A stretch of DNA of 64,000 nucleotides from Rhizomys pruinosus (GCA_009823505.1 VZQC01007071.1:387240-451239), one strand, 5' to 3'. Numbered from the stretch's first letter, positions 1 through 10,377 are shown. The notes: generated by a model not told the origin, from the letters alone. Translations and numbers: made by a program.

Positions 1-162
1 TTTTTTTTTTTTTGGTATTTTCGAGACAGGGTTTCCTTGTAGCCCCAGCTGTCCTAGAACTCACTCTGTAGACCAGGCTGGTCTTGAACTCACAAAGATC
101 TGCCTGCCTCTGCCTCCTGAGTGCTAGGATTAAAGGTGTGCGCCACCACGCCTGGCGACTAT
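1..162 (-). mobile_element. B1 SINE, interrupts ERV integrase
   Basis: Antisense B1: the poly(T) start, 'gagacagggtttcc', 'gaccaggctggtcttgaactcac' and the terminal 'gccaccacgcctggc' are all present. Its 5' end abuts the ERV integrase reading frame just after the third catalytic acid codon, so the ERV coding sequence is interrupted at this point. Any continuation of the ERV lies left of the window. Confidence 0.93.
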
Positions 163-640
163 TCATCCTTTCTACGTGCCCTGAACTTTGGGGCCGGTAA
201 GCACAATGAAGTTTCCAATCTGCTCCAATGAATCTAGCTATGTCTTGAATTACTTTGGATATAAAAGCTGGTCCACTGTCTGACCCTATCATATGGGGGA
301 AACCATACCTGGGTAGGATGTCTTCTAACAGTTTCTTAGCCACTATTTTTGAGGTCTCTGATTTAGTGGGAAATGCCTCCGTCCATCCCGAGAAGGTGTC
401 CACAAACACTAGCAGATACTTATAACCATATTTTCCTGGTTTGACTTCTGTAAAATCGATCTCCCAATAGGCCCTCCGGTCGCTTACCTCGCATTCGGGA
501 GCCTGGTTGTTTGGAAGTGTGGCCTGAGTTAGTCAGTTGGCAGGCTTTACATTTTAAGACTATCTCCTCAAAAGTGCTATGCATGTCCTTAAACATTACC
601 CCAGACTGTCGAATCATGTCTGGTGCACATGTGGGTCATT
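163..640 (-). pseudogene. ERV integrase fragment
   Basis: The - strand encodes the HHCC zinc-binding end ('KCKACQLTN' near 540) and the catalytic core. All three catalytic acids can be read: Asp in 'WEIDFTEV' (about 455), Asp in 'GSDSGPAF' (about 275) and Glu in 'HVERM' (about 172). The frame is lost around the zinc-binding to core boundary, and the sequence stops at the B1 at position 162, so the C-terminal domain is missing. In a live element this enzyme inserts viral DNA into the host genome; this copy cannot be functional. Confidence 0.85.
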
Positions 641-1787
641 CAGTGGATCCTGGTAAGAATGGACCTTGCCAAAGAGTTAGGCAGAATGAGCTTATCTTCC
701 ACTGAGTGCCACCAACCCTCCATGAGTTGACTCATAGGTTGGGTCTCTGCCCATTTGCAGTCTTCTTCTGAGTAGGTCGGATGTTCTGGTAAATTAGGAT
801 TCAGTGGCTCTGGCAAGGTGATAGCCAATTCTGAGAAGGTAGCTTCTTGTAGGGCCACCTCTTTAGCCATTTTGTCTGATAGATTATTACCCTTGGCAGT
901 TGGTGAAGTGCCTTTCTGGTGCCCTGGGCAATGGAGGATGGCTATCTTTAGGGAAGCCAGAGGGCTCTCAGTAGTCGAACTATTTCTTCTTTGTTTTTAA
1001 TGGCTTTTCCTTCTGCTGTCAGCAATCCTCTTTCCTGGTAGAGAGCCCCATGTATGTGAGCAGTAGCAAAAGCATACTGGCTGTCTGTGTAGATGTTGAT
1101 GTCCCGTCCCTTGCTCATCGTCAGGGCTTGTGTTAAAGTGACCAGTTCTGCCTTTTGGGCTGAGGTACCTGGGGGGAGTGGCTGGGCCCAGATTGCCTCA
1201 GTTTTAGTGGTCACCACTGCTGATCTCCTGAGGCCATTTCAGATGAAACTGCTCCTGTGTGTATACCAGGTCAAGTCAGCCCTTGGCAAGGGTGTGTCTA
1301 TTAAGTCAGGCCGAATTCCATGCACCTGAGCTAAGATCTCCTCATATTGATGAATTGACTGATTCAGGTCAGGAACAGGCAGAAGGGTAGCAGGGTTCAG
1401 GGATACTGGGGGTTGGAAGGTGACCCGGCCGAGGTTGATTAATAGGGCCTGATAGTGGGTGATGCGAGTATTACTGAGCCATTGATCCGGGGGTTGCTTG
1501 AGGACCCCTTCAATAGCATGTAGGGTTGTTACTAGCAGGTTCTGGCCAAGAGTCAGTTTATCAGCATCCTTTACCAGTAAAGCCGTGGCCGCAATGATGC
1601 GTCGGCATGGGGCCATCCTGCAGCTACTGGGTCAAGTTTCTTTGACAGATATGCCACTGGTCGCTTCAGGGCCCCAGAGTCTGAGTCAGTACCCCTTTTG
1701 CCACTCCTTTGCTCTCACCCACATACAGGTGGAATGGCTTGATGATGTCTGGCAGCCCAAGTGCCGGGGCAGACAACAGGGCTTGCT
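640..1787 (-). pseudogene. ERV RT connection and RNase H remnant
   Basis: Open - strand blocks match the retroviral connection domain (about 1240-1616) and RNase H (about 948-1217), with the acidic residues in 'AQKAEL' and 'YTDSQYAF' visible. The 640-870 block carries the C-terminal RNase H to integrase linker. The blocks lie in different frames, so several indels or stops separate them. RNase H removes genomic RNA from the RNA-DNA hybrid during reverse transcription. Confidence 0.82.
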
Positions 1788-2400
1788 TTAGTCTTTCAAA
1801 AGCCTGTTGTTCCTGTATCCAAATTTTTTTGTTTCTCTGGTGGCCCCATACAGTGGCCTGGCCATCTCAGCAAAACCTGGAATCCATAATCTGAAGAATC
1901 CCACCGACCCTAGGAACTCCCTCACCTGGAGTGGGGTTTTTAGGGTGGGGATCTGGAGGACAGTTTCCTTTCTTGCTGGTGATAACCACCGCTGTCCAGG
2001 TGAGTTGTCCATTTAGGCCTTCATCAGAGTCATACTGTTCAAAGGCGAAATAGACCTGGCTCTCTGGAGCTAGGGGTAAACTGACGAATGTGTCCTTCAA
2101 ATCTAGCACAGAATACCTTTTCTGATTTGGAGGTAATGAGCTCAATAAAGTGTAGGGATTAGGCATGGTAGGGTGTATGTCCATTACCCCCCCAGTTCAC
2201 TTCCTGAAAATCCTGGACTGGATGATAGTCATCTGAGTTTGGCTTTCTAACTGGTAGTAGGGGCTTTCTAACTGGTAGTAGGGGGGTGTTCCAGGCTGAT
2301 TGGCAGGGCCTGAGAACTCCCTGTGTCAATAATCTGCGGATGTGGGGTATGATCCCTCTTTGACCTTCTTGAGACATGGGGTACTGGTGGACCCTGACTG
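1788..2400 (-). pseudogene. ERV reverse transcriptase with deleted palm
   Basis: The fingers region is readable ('[10 protein letters not shown]', 'YFAFEQYD', 'GQLTWT'), ending near 1994. The next recognisable segment is already the thumb/connection ('[11 protein letters not shown]', '[11 protein letters not shown]'). In gammaretroviral enzymes the palm with its YxDD catalytic motif lies between these segments, about 110 residues; here it is missing, with the junction near 1990-1995. A 21-bp tandem duplication (about 2241-2282) repeats 'LLPVRKP'. Both changes leave the enzyme inactive. Confidence 0.83.
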
Positions 2401-2539
2401 GGTCTGCCCCTGGTTGAGTTCAACATACAGGGGACCAGTGTTGGGCTAGGCCCATGCCACCAGTTTCTGCCCAGGCTTGGGGAAAATCTTTTAGCCAGGC
2501 TTCTATGCATTGTTCAGGAACAACTGGAGACTCATACAA

Positions 2540-2870
2540 CCGGTATTCAGCCTCTGATGCCATGTTAAGAGTTAAGACTTGAATTGGGCTACCTTCCTTG
2601 TCTAAGAGGCATGCTCCCTTTTCATCAAAATGAATTTGGGCTCTCATCTTGGCTAGTAAGTCTCTTCCTAGCAGGGGGTATGGGCACTCGGGAATGACTA
2701 TGAATGAGTGAGTTACCCGGCCCACCCCCAGATCAATGGTTCTTCAGTTAGTCCATGAATATTGCTTAATGCCTATGGCCCCTTGGATCCAGGATTTCTT
2801 TTGAGAGATTGGGCCTTCTGAATTTAGAAGCACCGAGTGCTGAGCCCCAGTGTCAACGTGGAAATCCAGG
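2540..2870 (-). pseudogene. ERV aspartic protease remnant
   Basis: The active-site triad DTG is encoded at 2854-2846 in the context 'VDTGAQHSVL'. The C-terminal signature 'PLLGRDLLAKM' is encoded around 2640-2675 in the open block ending at 2725. The frame differs between the two parts. A retroviral protease acts as a homodimer to cut Gag and Gag-Pol. Confidence 0.82.
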
Positions 2871-2899
2871 GGCTTCTCCCACCTCTAAGGTTACCCTGG

Positions 2900-4493
2900 G
2901 ATGGGGAGGGGGTGTGTGACTCCGGACCCCGACCCCCTCAGTCCTGTTCAGTGACTAGGACTCTGTGTGCCCTTTTTTTCCGGACAGTCTCTGGCCCAGT
3001 GTCCTTCTTCCTTACAATACGAACATTGGTTCTTACCCAATGGTGGTCTGTGGTTGTTCCTCGGTTCTTTTCCCTCGGCAATTCCCAAAAGTCGTCACCT
3101 TCTTTCCTTTGGGTCTGGCGTGTTATTAGCCAAGAGGACTTTAGCTAAGTCTCTGTTCAGTGTCTTTCCTGTTCTAACCTGTCTTTCCTCGTTGCTCTCT
3201 CTATTGCTGTAGACTCTCTCATGACTTTCCCCCAGTCTTTCCTGCTTTTGTAGTTTCTTTCTTGTATCATCTGCTGACTGAGTGATGAAGGCTAGGGCCA
3301 CCATGCCAGAATTCTCTGGCTGCTCAGGGTCTACATGGGTGCTAACGGCGGAAGCCCTCCATGATCCGTTCAAGAAAAGCAGCTGGACTTTCATTAGTTC
3401 CTCGCCTAACATCATAAACCTTAGCCAAATTCGTTGGCCATCTAGCGGCCGCTTTGAGACCTGCCAACAGAGCCCAGTGGTAGACTAGGAGGTGTCCCTT
3501 ACATTCACCCGTATTGTAATCCCAGTAGGGTCTCCTTAGGGGAAACCCAACATCCATGTCTGCCGGATTCTGAGTGGGGGCACTGTTGTCCCCTGGAACA
3601 TTTTTTTGAGCCTCCAGAATAACACGTTCACGTTCCTCAGTGGTAAAGATAACCTGTAAAAGCTGCTGACAGTCACCCCAAGTCGGCTGGTGGTGAAGAG
3701 AACCGTGTCTAAAAGGCCAATGAGGTCACTGGGATTCTCGGACAATCGGGCATTTTGAGATCTCCAATTATAGAGATTGGCAGTGGCAAAAGGCCAGTAT
3801 TGGTGGGGTTGTTTCCATGTTGGTCCACTGGCCCTGCTGCCCTCAGAGGCAAGATGGTGGAATCTGCCTCTGGCTCCCTCTGATTCGGGTGACATGGCTC
3901 TCCTGCTCCTTGTCCCACGTGTAGGCCCTTCCTCCGCCTCTGAGGTGGAGGATGCAATAGCAGGAACTGGGCCAAGAACTGGGGAGCCCCTCCTTTCCCC
4001 TCCCTGAGGGTTGGACGGAGGGGGTTGATAGGGTGGAGGGAAAAGAAGTTCTGGAGTTTGATCCTGTAAGATAGGGTACAAAAGGGTCCCATTTTTAGGG
4101 GGTTTGCTTTCGTTAGTGACCAGAACGGCTAACTTTCCTGTAGGAGAGACAGCGTTAGTTTGGGGGATTGGAATTGGGATTGGGGGGAGGGAGGGTTGAA
4201 TGAAGGGTTGAATCCAGGGAGGCGGGTGGACAACGAGGCTCTTCCAAACGGCTATGTACGAGACCTGATCAGGGTGCCCGTGTGGTCTCTGAACACCTTG
4301 TCTTCCATGGCCTGAATTGTGGGGAGGTGAAAAGTCCCCTCGGGGCCGTCCCACATTGAAGGTGGCCATTCTGACCTGCAAAGATAGTCATCTTTCCTTT
4401 CTTAACCTTCACAGATAAGTCATGAGCCCTAGTTCTTACATCCTTAAAACAGGCTATGAATAAGTCCCAGGGGGAAGAAGCAGTCTGTCCCAT
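2900..4493 (-). pseudogene. ERV gag, frameshifted
   Basis: The start codon is at 4493-4491, giving 'MGQTASS', the N-myristoylation-type Gag start; it was preferred over the ATG four codons upstream. In order: matrix (4493 to about 4290), a proline-rich p12-like segment with the late-domain motif PPPY (about 4030-4045), capsid (about 3790-3110, including 'PTNLAKVYDV' and 'NESPAAFLERI' of the major homology region) and a CCHC nucleocapsid knuckle at 3025-2984 (CX2CX4HX4C). At least three frame changes break the chain. Confidence 0.87.
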
Positions 4494-4610
4494 AACGTCC
4501 GTCAAAGTCTAATGAACACTGAAATCAACACAAAACCCAAAACAGACAAACCAACACTCAGGTCGCAGTGTGACCAAAGACACAGAAAAATCCAAGCGAT
4601 TGGTTTTGGC

Positions 4611-4744
4611 TGGGCAGGCACCTCTTCTGCCCCTGTACTTAAAAACATTTTCTGTTGGGCAGGCACCTCATCTGCTCCTACACTTAAAAATTTTTCTGTT
4701 GGGCAGGCACCTCTTCTGCCCCCTGGTCAGAAACATCTTTCTGA
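4611..4744. repeat. Three 44-45 bp tandem repeats in ERV leader
   Basis: Units begin at 4611, 4656 and 4700, each starting 'tgggcaggcacctc(t/a)tctg'. They lie between the primer-binding site and the gag start, in the part that normally carries the packaging signal. The third unit is the most diverged at its 3' end. Confidence 0.85.
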
Positions 4745-4919
4745 GCCATTTGGCTTGACCCTCCGTGTGTCCACCATAGGTCACTATAGCCACGGTTTCC
4801 ACTGCCTTGAGGTCTTTGAAACAAAGAGCACAGAGAAGACAAAAGACAGGACAAGACTGAGACACTTATCGGCCGGTATTAGACTCTTCAGATCGGGGTC
4901 CTGAGGGTCTGGGGGATTC

Positions 4920-4937
4920 CGGACAGACGAGCCCCCA
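4920..4937 (-). other. tRNA-Pro-type primer-binding site
   Basis: The - strand reads TGGGGGCTCGTCTGTCCG, separated by two bases from the LTR end '...GGGCATAACA'. The first 12 bases fit the proline-tRNA primer site typical of murine-leukaemia-type elements. It marks the start of minus-strand DNA synthesis. Confidence 0.85.
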
Positions 4938-4939
4938 TA

Positions 4940-5346
4940 TGTTATGCCCAGGTCACTGGGAACCCCAAAAGACCACCAGGACACGCGGTATCCTGTCTGA
5001 CAGCCTGAGCTCGAGCCCAAATAAAGACTCTTTGCATTGGGGCTGGAGAAATGGCCTTAGCGGTTAAGAGCACCAACCACTCTTGCAGATGGACCCGGGT
5101 TCGATCCCCAGCACCCACATGGCGGCTGAGAACCGTCTATAACTCCAATTCCAGGAGAACTCCAGTTCCAGGGGAATCTGACGCCCTCTTCTGACCTCCG
5201 CGGCATTGCACGACACGGGTGCACAAACCTACATGCAGACAGTACATTCATACACATACAAAAAAAAATTTAAAGACTCTTTGCATTTACAGCGGAGCCG
5301 CGTGTCCTGGTGATCTTTTGGGGGTCCCAGTGATCTGGGCATAACA
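4940..5346 (-). mobile_element. Rearranged ERV LTR with B2 inside
   Basis: On the - strand this begins TGTTATGCCC and ends GGGCATAACA next to the primer site, as an LTR should (TG...CA). Without the B2 (5039-5270) and one target duplication only about 158 bp remain. The outer 49 bp on each side (4940-4988 and 5298-5346) are inverted copies of each other, 46 of 49 bases identical. The only AATAAA (5019-5024) is on the + strand. No normal U3 is visible, so this is a rearranged LTR and not an intact one. Confidence 0.75.
5039..5270 (+). mobile_element. B2 SINE, 17-bp-duplication subfamily
   Basis: It has a tRNA-like head ('ggggctggagaaatggcc') and a body with the 17-bp internal duplication. A perfect 17-bp target duplication flanks it (5022-5038 and 5271-5287, 'taaagactctttgcatt'). 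It inserted into the ERV LTR just after the AATAAA. Confidence 0.95.
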
Positions 5347-6120
5347 GTAGATGTAGCTGTTCTCCCTTCTCTACAGACACGTTATATCCCATCAGTGGAT
5401 GAAACTGCATGCAGATAGTGCTGAGCCCTAAAAATACTGTTTGTTCCTGTAATACACACCTGTAATAAAGTTTAACTTATAAATTAGGCTCAGTCAGAGA
5501 TGAACAGAAATAACAATGCAACAGAACAGTTACAACATTTAAAACTATGAATTATTTCTAGACTTCTCCATTTAATATTTTTGAACTGTGGTTGACTACA
5601 GGTAATGGAAACCATGGAAAGTCATGTTGTGGATAAAGGGAGGTACTGGATGATTCTTTTCAAATTACTAAGCTGTTAATAACCTGTTAAAACTATTCAC
5701 CAATACAAATAAAAAGTTTAAGTCTTACATAATTGACATAATGGTCAGTTTTGATTGTTACCTGGGTTGGATTAAAAAAAACCCAGATTAGTAAACAACT
5801 GAGCATGTCTATGATGTTTTTCCAGAGACATTTAGATGATGAAGGCTCTCCCTAACAATGCATTAATCCTTTGATGGCTGCTAACAGGTTGTCAGTAGTG
5901 GAAAGTAGTGAAACATGGGAGGTGGTGCCTGGATGGAGTTCCTTTCCTTCTGGAGAACTCTTTCCTTTGCTAGACTTGTATTTCATGGTCCATGGATCAA
6001 TATCTATCAAGTTTATGTAGATAATGAAGACTTGACTTGATCCTCTTACATGTCTTTTTAAAATTTTTATAGCTCTTACAGTATGAACCACTTTATATAC
6101 ACAGTCATGAACTGGCTTGC
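5347..6120. other. Intergenic, with DNA-transposon-like fragment
   Basis: About 5480-5640 reads, in reverse, like an old non-autonomous DNA transposon ('ccatttaatatttttgaactgtggttgactacaggtaatggaaacc', Tigger/pogo type). A second copy in the other orientation is at 39990-40130. The rest shows no gene or repeat that I recognise. Confidence 0.45.
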
Positions 6121-6126
6121 AGTGGT

Positions 6127-6170
<44 letters not shown>
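6121..6170. repeat. (TG)n microsatellite
   Basis: An uninterrupted GT/TG run preceded by 'gtggtgtgtgagtg'. An old antisense B1 follows directly (about 6171-6285). Confidence 0.95.
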
Positions 6171-6172
<2 letters not shown>

Positions 6173-6285
6173 GCAGGGTCTCATTATGTAGTTAAGGCTG
6201 GACTCAAAACTTGTAGTCTTCCTGCCTGGGTCTCCTGAGTGCGGGGACTACAGACATCTGCTGCTATGCCCAGCTTGGTTTGTAT
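6171..6285 (-). mobile_element. Old B1 SINE
   Basis: Diverged antisense B1: 'ggcagggtctcattatgta', 'ctcctgagtgcggggactacag' and the terminal 'tgctatgcccagc'. Confidence 0.7.
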
Positions 6286-6412
6286 TTTTAATGTTTCATG
6301 GCTACATGTTCTATCTCTCAAGTGAAATATAATGTGTTTTGGATGAGGGACTATGCTGTGGAATGCTGTTTGAATTCTAGGATTGTATGTAAGTCTTAAA
6401 GAAAGAATACTC

Positions 6413-6691
6413 GGGGCTGGAGAGATGGCCTAGCGGTTAAGAGCGCCGACCGCTCTTGCAGAGGACCCGGGTTCGATCCCCAGCGCCCACATGGTGGCCG
6501 AGAGCCGTCTGAAACTCCAATTCCAGGAGAACTCCAGTTCCAGGGGAATCCGAGACCCTCTTCTGACCTCCGCGGCATTGCACGACACGGGTGCACAAAC
6601 CTGCATGCAGACAGTACATTGATACACATACCGAAATAAATAAAATAAAATAAAATAAAATAAAATAAAATAAAATAAAATAAAAAATTAA
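6413..6691 (+). mobile_element. B2 SINE, 17-bp-duplication subfamily
   Basis: Full-length copy with a (TAAAA)n tail (about 6634-6682) and a 15-bp target duplication 'aaagaaagaatactc' (6398-6412 and 6692-6706). Confidence 0.95.
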
Positions 6692-6706
6692 AAAGAAAGA
6701 ATACTC

Positions 6707-8029
6707 TAGATATATAACTAAATATTTTGTTGAGACTTTTCCAAATGAATACATCTGAAAACAATCTTTTATTAAACCAACCATCTTGTTTTCATTTTAA
6801 AACATTCTATTCTATTTTTATAGGTGCTAAAGAAACACAGTGTGGTGGTAATAAGAGCAAACATTTGTTAGTTTCCAACTGTGTACTGAATACTTTTTAT
6901 CACTTTCTCATGAAATAACTGTTTTAATCCTTTTTACAACTCAAAGAGACTGTGCTCTTGTTTCTCTTACTCTATAACTAAGAAACTAAGGTGCAGAGAG
7001 GTGAAGTCATTGCCAAGGTCAGAAAGCCAGACTTGAGGCCGCTGGGACTAGTGGCCAAGGCTTCCCCACTGCACACACTGCAACCATTCATAGAGCCTGT
7101 GAATTCAGGAATAGACAGCAGGACTGTAATGAGAGGCCAGAGGAGGAGACCCAGTCAAGATTGATGCCCAAGAGGTGGTGATGTGCAACATATCCTTGGT
7201 GTCGGGAAGGTGCCGCATGCTAATGAACTAGAAGAAAGGCGATTTCATTACCTGTAGGGACTATTTTTAGATCTTTATCTTATGACATTATGGAGAAAAT
7301 GATAAAGTATCCAAATTGTTTTCTCCCTATATGGTGTGTCTGATCTGAATTATTTTTTTAAAGATGTTCTATCCGATCTCTGGCTGGTGCACTTTGTTGA
7401 GTTTTTCGATAAAAATCTTTTGTATAAACCTCCACTTCCATGGCTAAAGATTCTCTCTTGGGGGTCTTAAATTCTCTAGATATTTTTAGGTTGCCAGATT
7501 TCTTTGATTGGCTCTCTGGGAAGCCAATTTTATTCTCAACCCCCTTCCCACCCCCATCCCCCCAAGAGTAGTCCATTTCTTTGTTTCCCAGTCTCATTAC
7601 TTCACAATAAAATGCCTAATTACCAACTTTGTGTGATCCCAGAGGTATTTGTCTTCAGGCTATTGTGTGTGCTATAAGACCTTCTCAGAGGAGAGAGAAA
7701 CTTCTTCATTGTTTAGGAATCTCCCTGTCTTAAATATGTGTAGCCTTATAAAAGATGGGACCAAATGCAACAACTCAGCTTGTGCAAAGAGCATCTCTAA
7801 AGGTGGAATGGAGCAGCTCTTCTGGGTGGTGCCCAGCTTGAAGGAGAACTCCCAAAGAGTCAAATCCCTTTATCATTCAGTTTCTTCATTTTAAGTGTGA
7901 GAAGCAAATTAATTGCAAGGTGAATAGATGACAAAGTGTCAGTTCTTCTAATGATGATAGCTGTCCTCTTGAAATTTAGCTGGATACTTTCTTCTAATAA
8001 TGTCTTTTTAAGGAAAATTTAGAACTTTA
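6707..8029. other. Intergenic, no gene seen
   Basis: AT-rich single-copy-looking DNA. The longest open frame (79 codons on the - strand, 7358-7597) lacks recognisable domains, codon bias or splice context, so I do not call a gene. Confidence 0.6.
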
Positions 8030-8118
8030 TTTATTTTGGTAGCTCAGATTGGCCTTGGACTTCCAATCCTCCTACTTTTACTTCTTAAGTGCTGGGATTA
8101 TAGGTATGACTGGCCAGA
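8030..8118 (-). mobile_element. Old B1 fragment
   Basis: 'tagctcagattggccttggacttccaatcctcc' and 'agtgctgggattataggtatgactggcc' are a decayed antisense B1. Confidence 0.6.
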
Positions 8119-8519
8119 AACTATTCTTTATGTTAAAACACATTAATCTTTATAATGTAATTTTTTGCTTATTTGGATTAACCTTAAGATGAAACTTCAT
8201 ATAGAACATGTATAATTTAGAATACATTGGAATTCAATGGAAGAAGTTAATATTAAATACTGCATGACTATTTCATCATTGTCAGTGGAGGAAATTATGG
8301 AACTGGCCACTCAATAGCTATGTATTTATCTTCTAGGATTAAAAAAAAAGATACACAAATTTCTAGTGCCTATAACCCAGAGAAGGCACTGTGAATACTG
8401 TGGAGAGGGGAATCTTGGGGGAAGGAAAGTGATGGGGAGGGAGGGCTCTGCACTGACCCATGTTTTGCACTGTGTTCAGCACCTTATCTAATGTGGATGT
8501 GCTACCCATGCATCTCTCC

Positions 8520-8860
8520 ATCAGGGTCTGTTTAGACAGAAGGTGCTGTAGTCTGGATATTGCATGTCTCCCAAAGGTCCAGGTACCAAAGATTTTGCCA
8601 CCAGCCTGTGATGCCATTGGGATGAGGTGGAATGTTTAGGAGATGAGACCTAGTAGGAGGGAGTTAGGCCATTGGGGTGTGTCCTTGAAGGGATATTGGG
8701 TCCTTGACCCTTTTCTCTCTGTGCCTTCTGCCTGCCATGAGATAAACAGCCCCCCCCCCAAATATACCCTTTATGATATACCATGTACCCACAGGCTTAA
8801 AGCAACAAGATCAAGGCACTGTGGGCTGAAACCTAAGAAGTCACACACAAATAAATCTTC
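8520..8860 (+). mobile_element. MaLR-type LTR fragment
   Basis: The segment reads like a MST/THE-type LTR: a pyrimidine-rich 5' part, 'gatgagacctagtaggagggagttaggccattgggg', then 'tgccttctgcctgccatgag' and an A-rich end. It is strongly diverged, and the assignment is from memory of the family. Confidence 0.5.
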
Positions 8861-9383
8861 CTTTCAATTCCCAGGTTTACTTTTCCAATCATTAATTTAT
8901 CAGGGTGAGGGCTGGGAAGGAGTGTGCTATGGTTTGTGTGGAAGTCAGAGATGGCCTATAGGAATTGGCCAGTTCTTTCCTTCTTCACTCGGGTTCTGGG
9001 GATTGAATTCAGGCCTTCAGCCTTGGCAGCAAGTGCCCTGTCCTCTGAGTATAACAAGGTGATGGATTTTTTTCCCCAAAACAAAAACTATAGTCTTTCA
9101 AAATAGGGGCCAGTGGCCATGAAAATGCAAACAAATTTTAATAGCAGTAGTTCCTAGCCTTAATTCCAATATTAAAATAATATTGGAAACTTTCAGCTGG
9201 ACAAAAACTCAGCACAGAACTGCAGAAACAGGAAGCAGAGCCCAACCTTGGCTGAAGAAATACTGGCAGCTGATGGCAGTCAAGTGAGGAAGACCTGGCC
9301 TTCTCTAGGAAAGGGACTCCTCCAGATAGGCTGAATAGAGCTCAGGGGAGGAGCAGGCACTGAGAAGTGGATGGGGGATGTCC

Positions 9384-9770
9384 TAGTTTTTCTTCCATTG
9401 CTGTGACAACACACTCTGACCAAGACCAACTTGGGGAGGAAAGGGTTTATTCAGTTCACATCTCCTGGGTCACAGTTCATCACTTAGGGAGCCCAAGGCA
9501 GGAACTCAGGGCAGGAACCTGGAAGCAGGAGCTGAAGCACAAGCCATGGAGGAATGCTGTTCACTGGCTTACTTCCCTGGCCCATGCCCAGCCTGACCTC
9601 TTATACATACACAACCTGCCCAGGGTGGCACTACTCATTGTGGGCTGGGCCCTCCCACATTGCTCAACAATCAAGACAATACTACACAGATGTGGCCACA
9701 GGCCAATCTAATGGAGCCAATTCCCCAACTGAGGCTCCCTCAACCCTGTACTATATGAGTTTTCCAGTAT
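9384..9770 (+). mobile_element. Dispersed MaLR-internal-like repeat, copy 1
   Basis: It begins 'tcctagtttttcttccattgctgtgac' and continues with 'aaagggtttattcagttcacatctcctgggtcacag', 'gcatggagg'-type purine tracts and 'gggctgggccctcccacattgctcaacaatcaagac'. Copy 2 at 20004-20398 is close to identical over about 340 bp. More diverged relatives lie at 19129, 26102, 36092, 54178 and 57544. Copy 1 lacks the terminal 'gtgtcaagttgacac' seen in copy 2. I recognise the family as a common rodent repeat but cannot fix its Repbase name. Confidence 0.65.
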
Positions 9771-10045
9771 GGATACTTTGGGTTAGAATCCAATAATACT
9801 TTAGTTTCTTGCTCAAATTGTTCAAGTTTTAGCTATTGGGAGCTCTTTGAGTTGGCTCTCTCATCTCATCAGTCTGTTTTTTCAGTATTTTCTTATTTTC
9901 TGTGAGGTGTTTCCTTATTTTCTGGTACTGTGAGGTGTTTAACTGTCTATTTTGAAAATTTAAAAAATTTTTATGCAATGATTTCATAGGATTTGAAAAT
10001 ACTTTGTATGTGAACTAAACTACTGAATAGATTAAAAATATTTTC

Positions 10046-10298
10046 GGGGGCTGGAGAGATGGCCTAGCGGTTAAGAGCGGCGACTGATCTTGCAGAGGAC
10101 CTTGGTTCGATCCCCAGCACCCACATGGCGGCTGAGAACCGTCTGAGACTCCAATTCCAGGAGAACTCCAGTTCCAGGGGAATCCAACACCCTCTTCTGA
10201 CCTCTGCGGCATTGCACGACACGGGTACACAAACCTACATGCAGACAGTACATTCATACACATAAATAAATAAATAAATAAAATAAAAAAATAAAAAA
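10046..10298 (+). mobile_element. B2 SINE, 17-bp-duplication subfamily
   Basis: Full head and body with the duplication, and an (AAAT)n tail at about 10263-10285. Target duplications are not clear. Confidence 0.92.
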
Positions 10299-10377
10299 GA
10301 AACTCTCCAAAAAAATTTTTTTTCTTCACCAGTAAGGAAGCAAAGATGGCTGAGAAACATCTTAAAAAGTGTTCAAC

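Larger units (their letters stand above)
163..5346 (-). mobile_element. Broken gammaretrovirus-like ERV
   Basis: Reading the - strand from 5346 down, the order is LTR remnant, primer-binding site, untranslated leader, gag (myristoylation-type start, PPPY late motif, capsid, CCHC knuckle), protease, reverse transcriptase, RNase H and integrase. This is the simple gammaretroviral order. No env or 3' LTR lies within the window. The coding frame shifts many times between adjacent homologous blocks, the reverse transcriptase has a large internal deletion, and SINEs interrupt the LTR and the integrase. It is a dead provirus. Class I assignment rests on the proline-type primer site, the single CCHC knuckle and the domain order. 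Confidence 0.92.

Noticed and set aside
163..5346. Possibility that the ERV is intact enough to make virus
   Set aside because: Multiple frameshifts, missing RT palm, integrase cut by a B1, no U3 and no env in the window.
8643..9062. 139-codon + strand frame
   Set aside because: It starts in a MaLR-type LTR fragment and has no recognisable domain.
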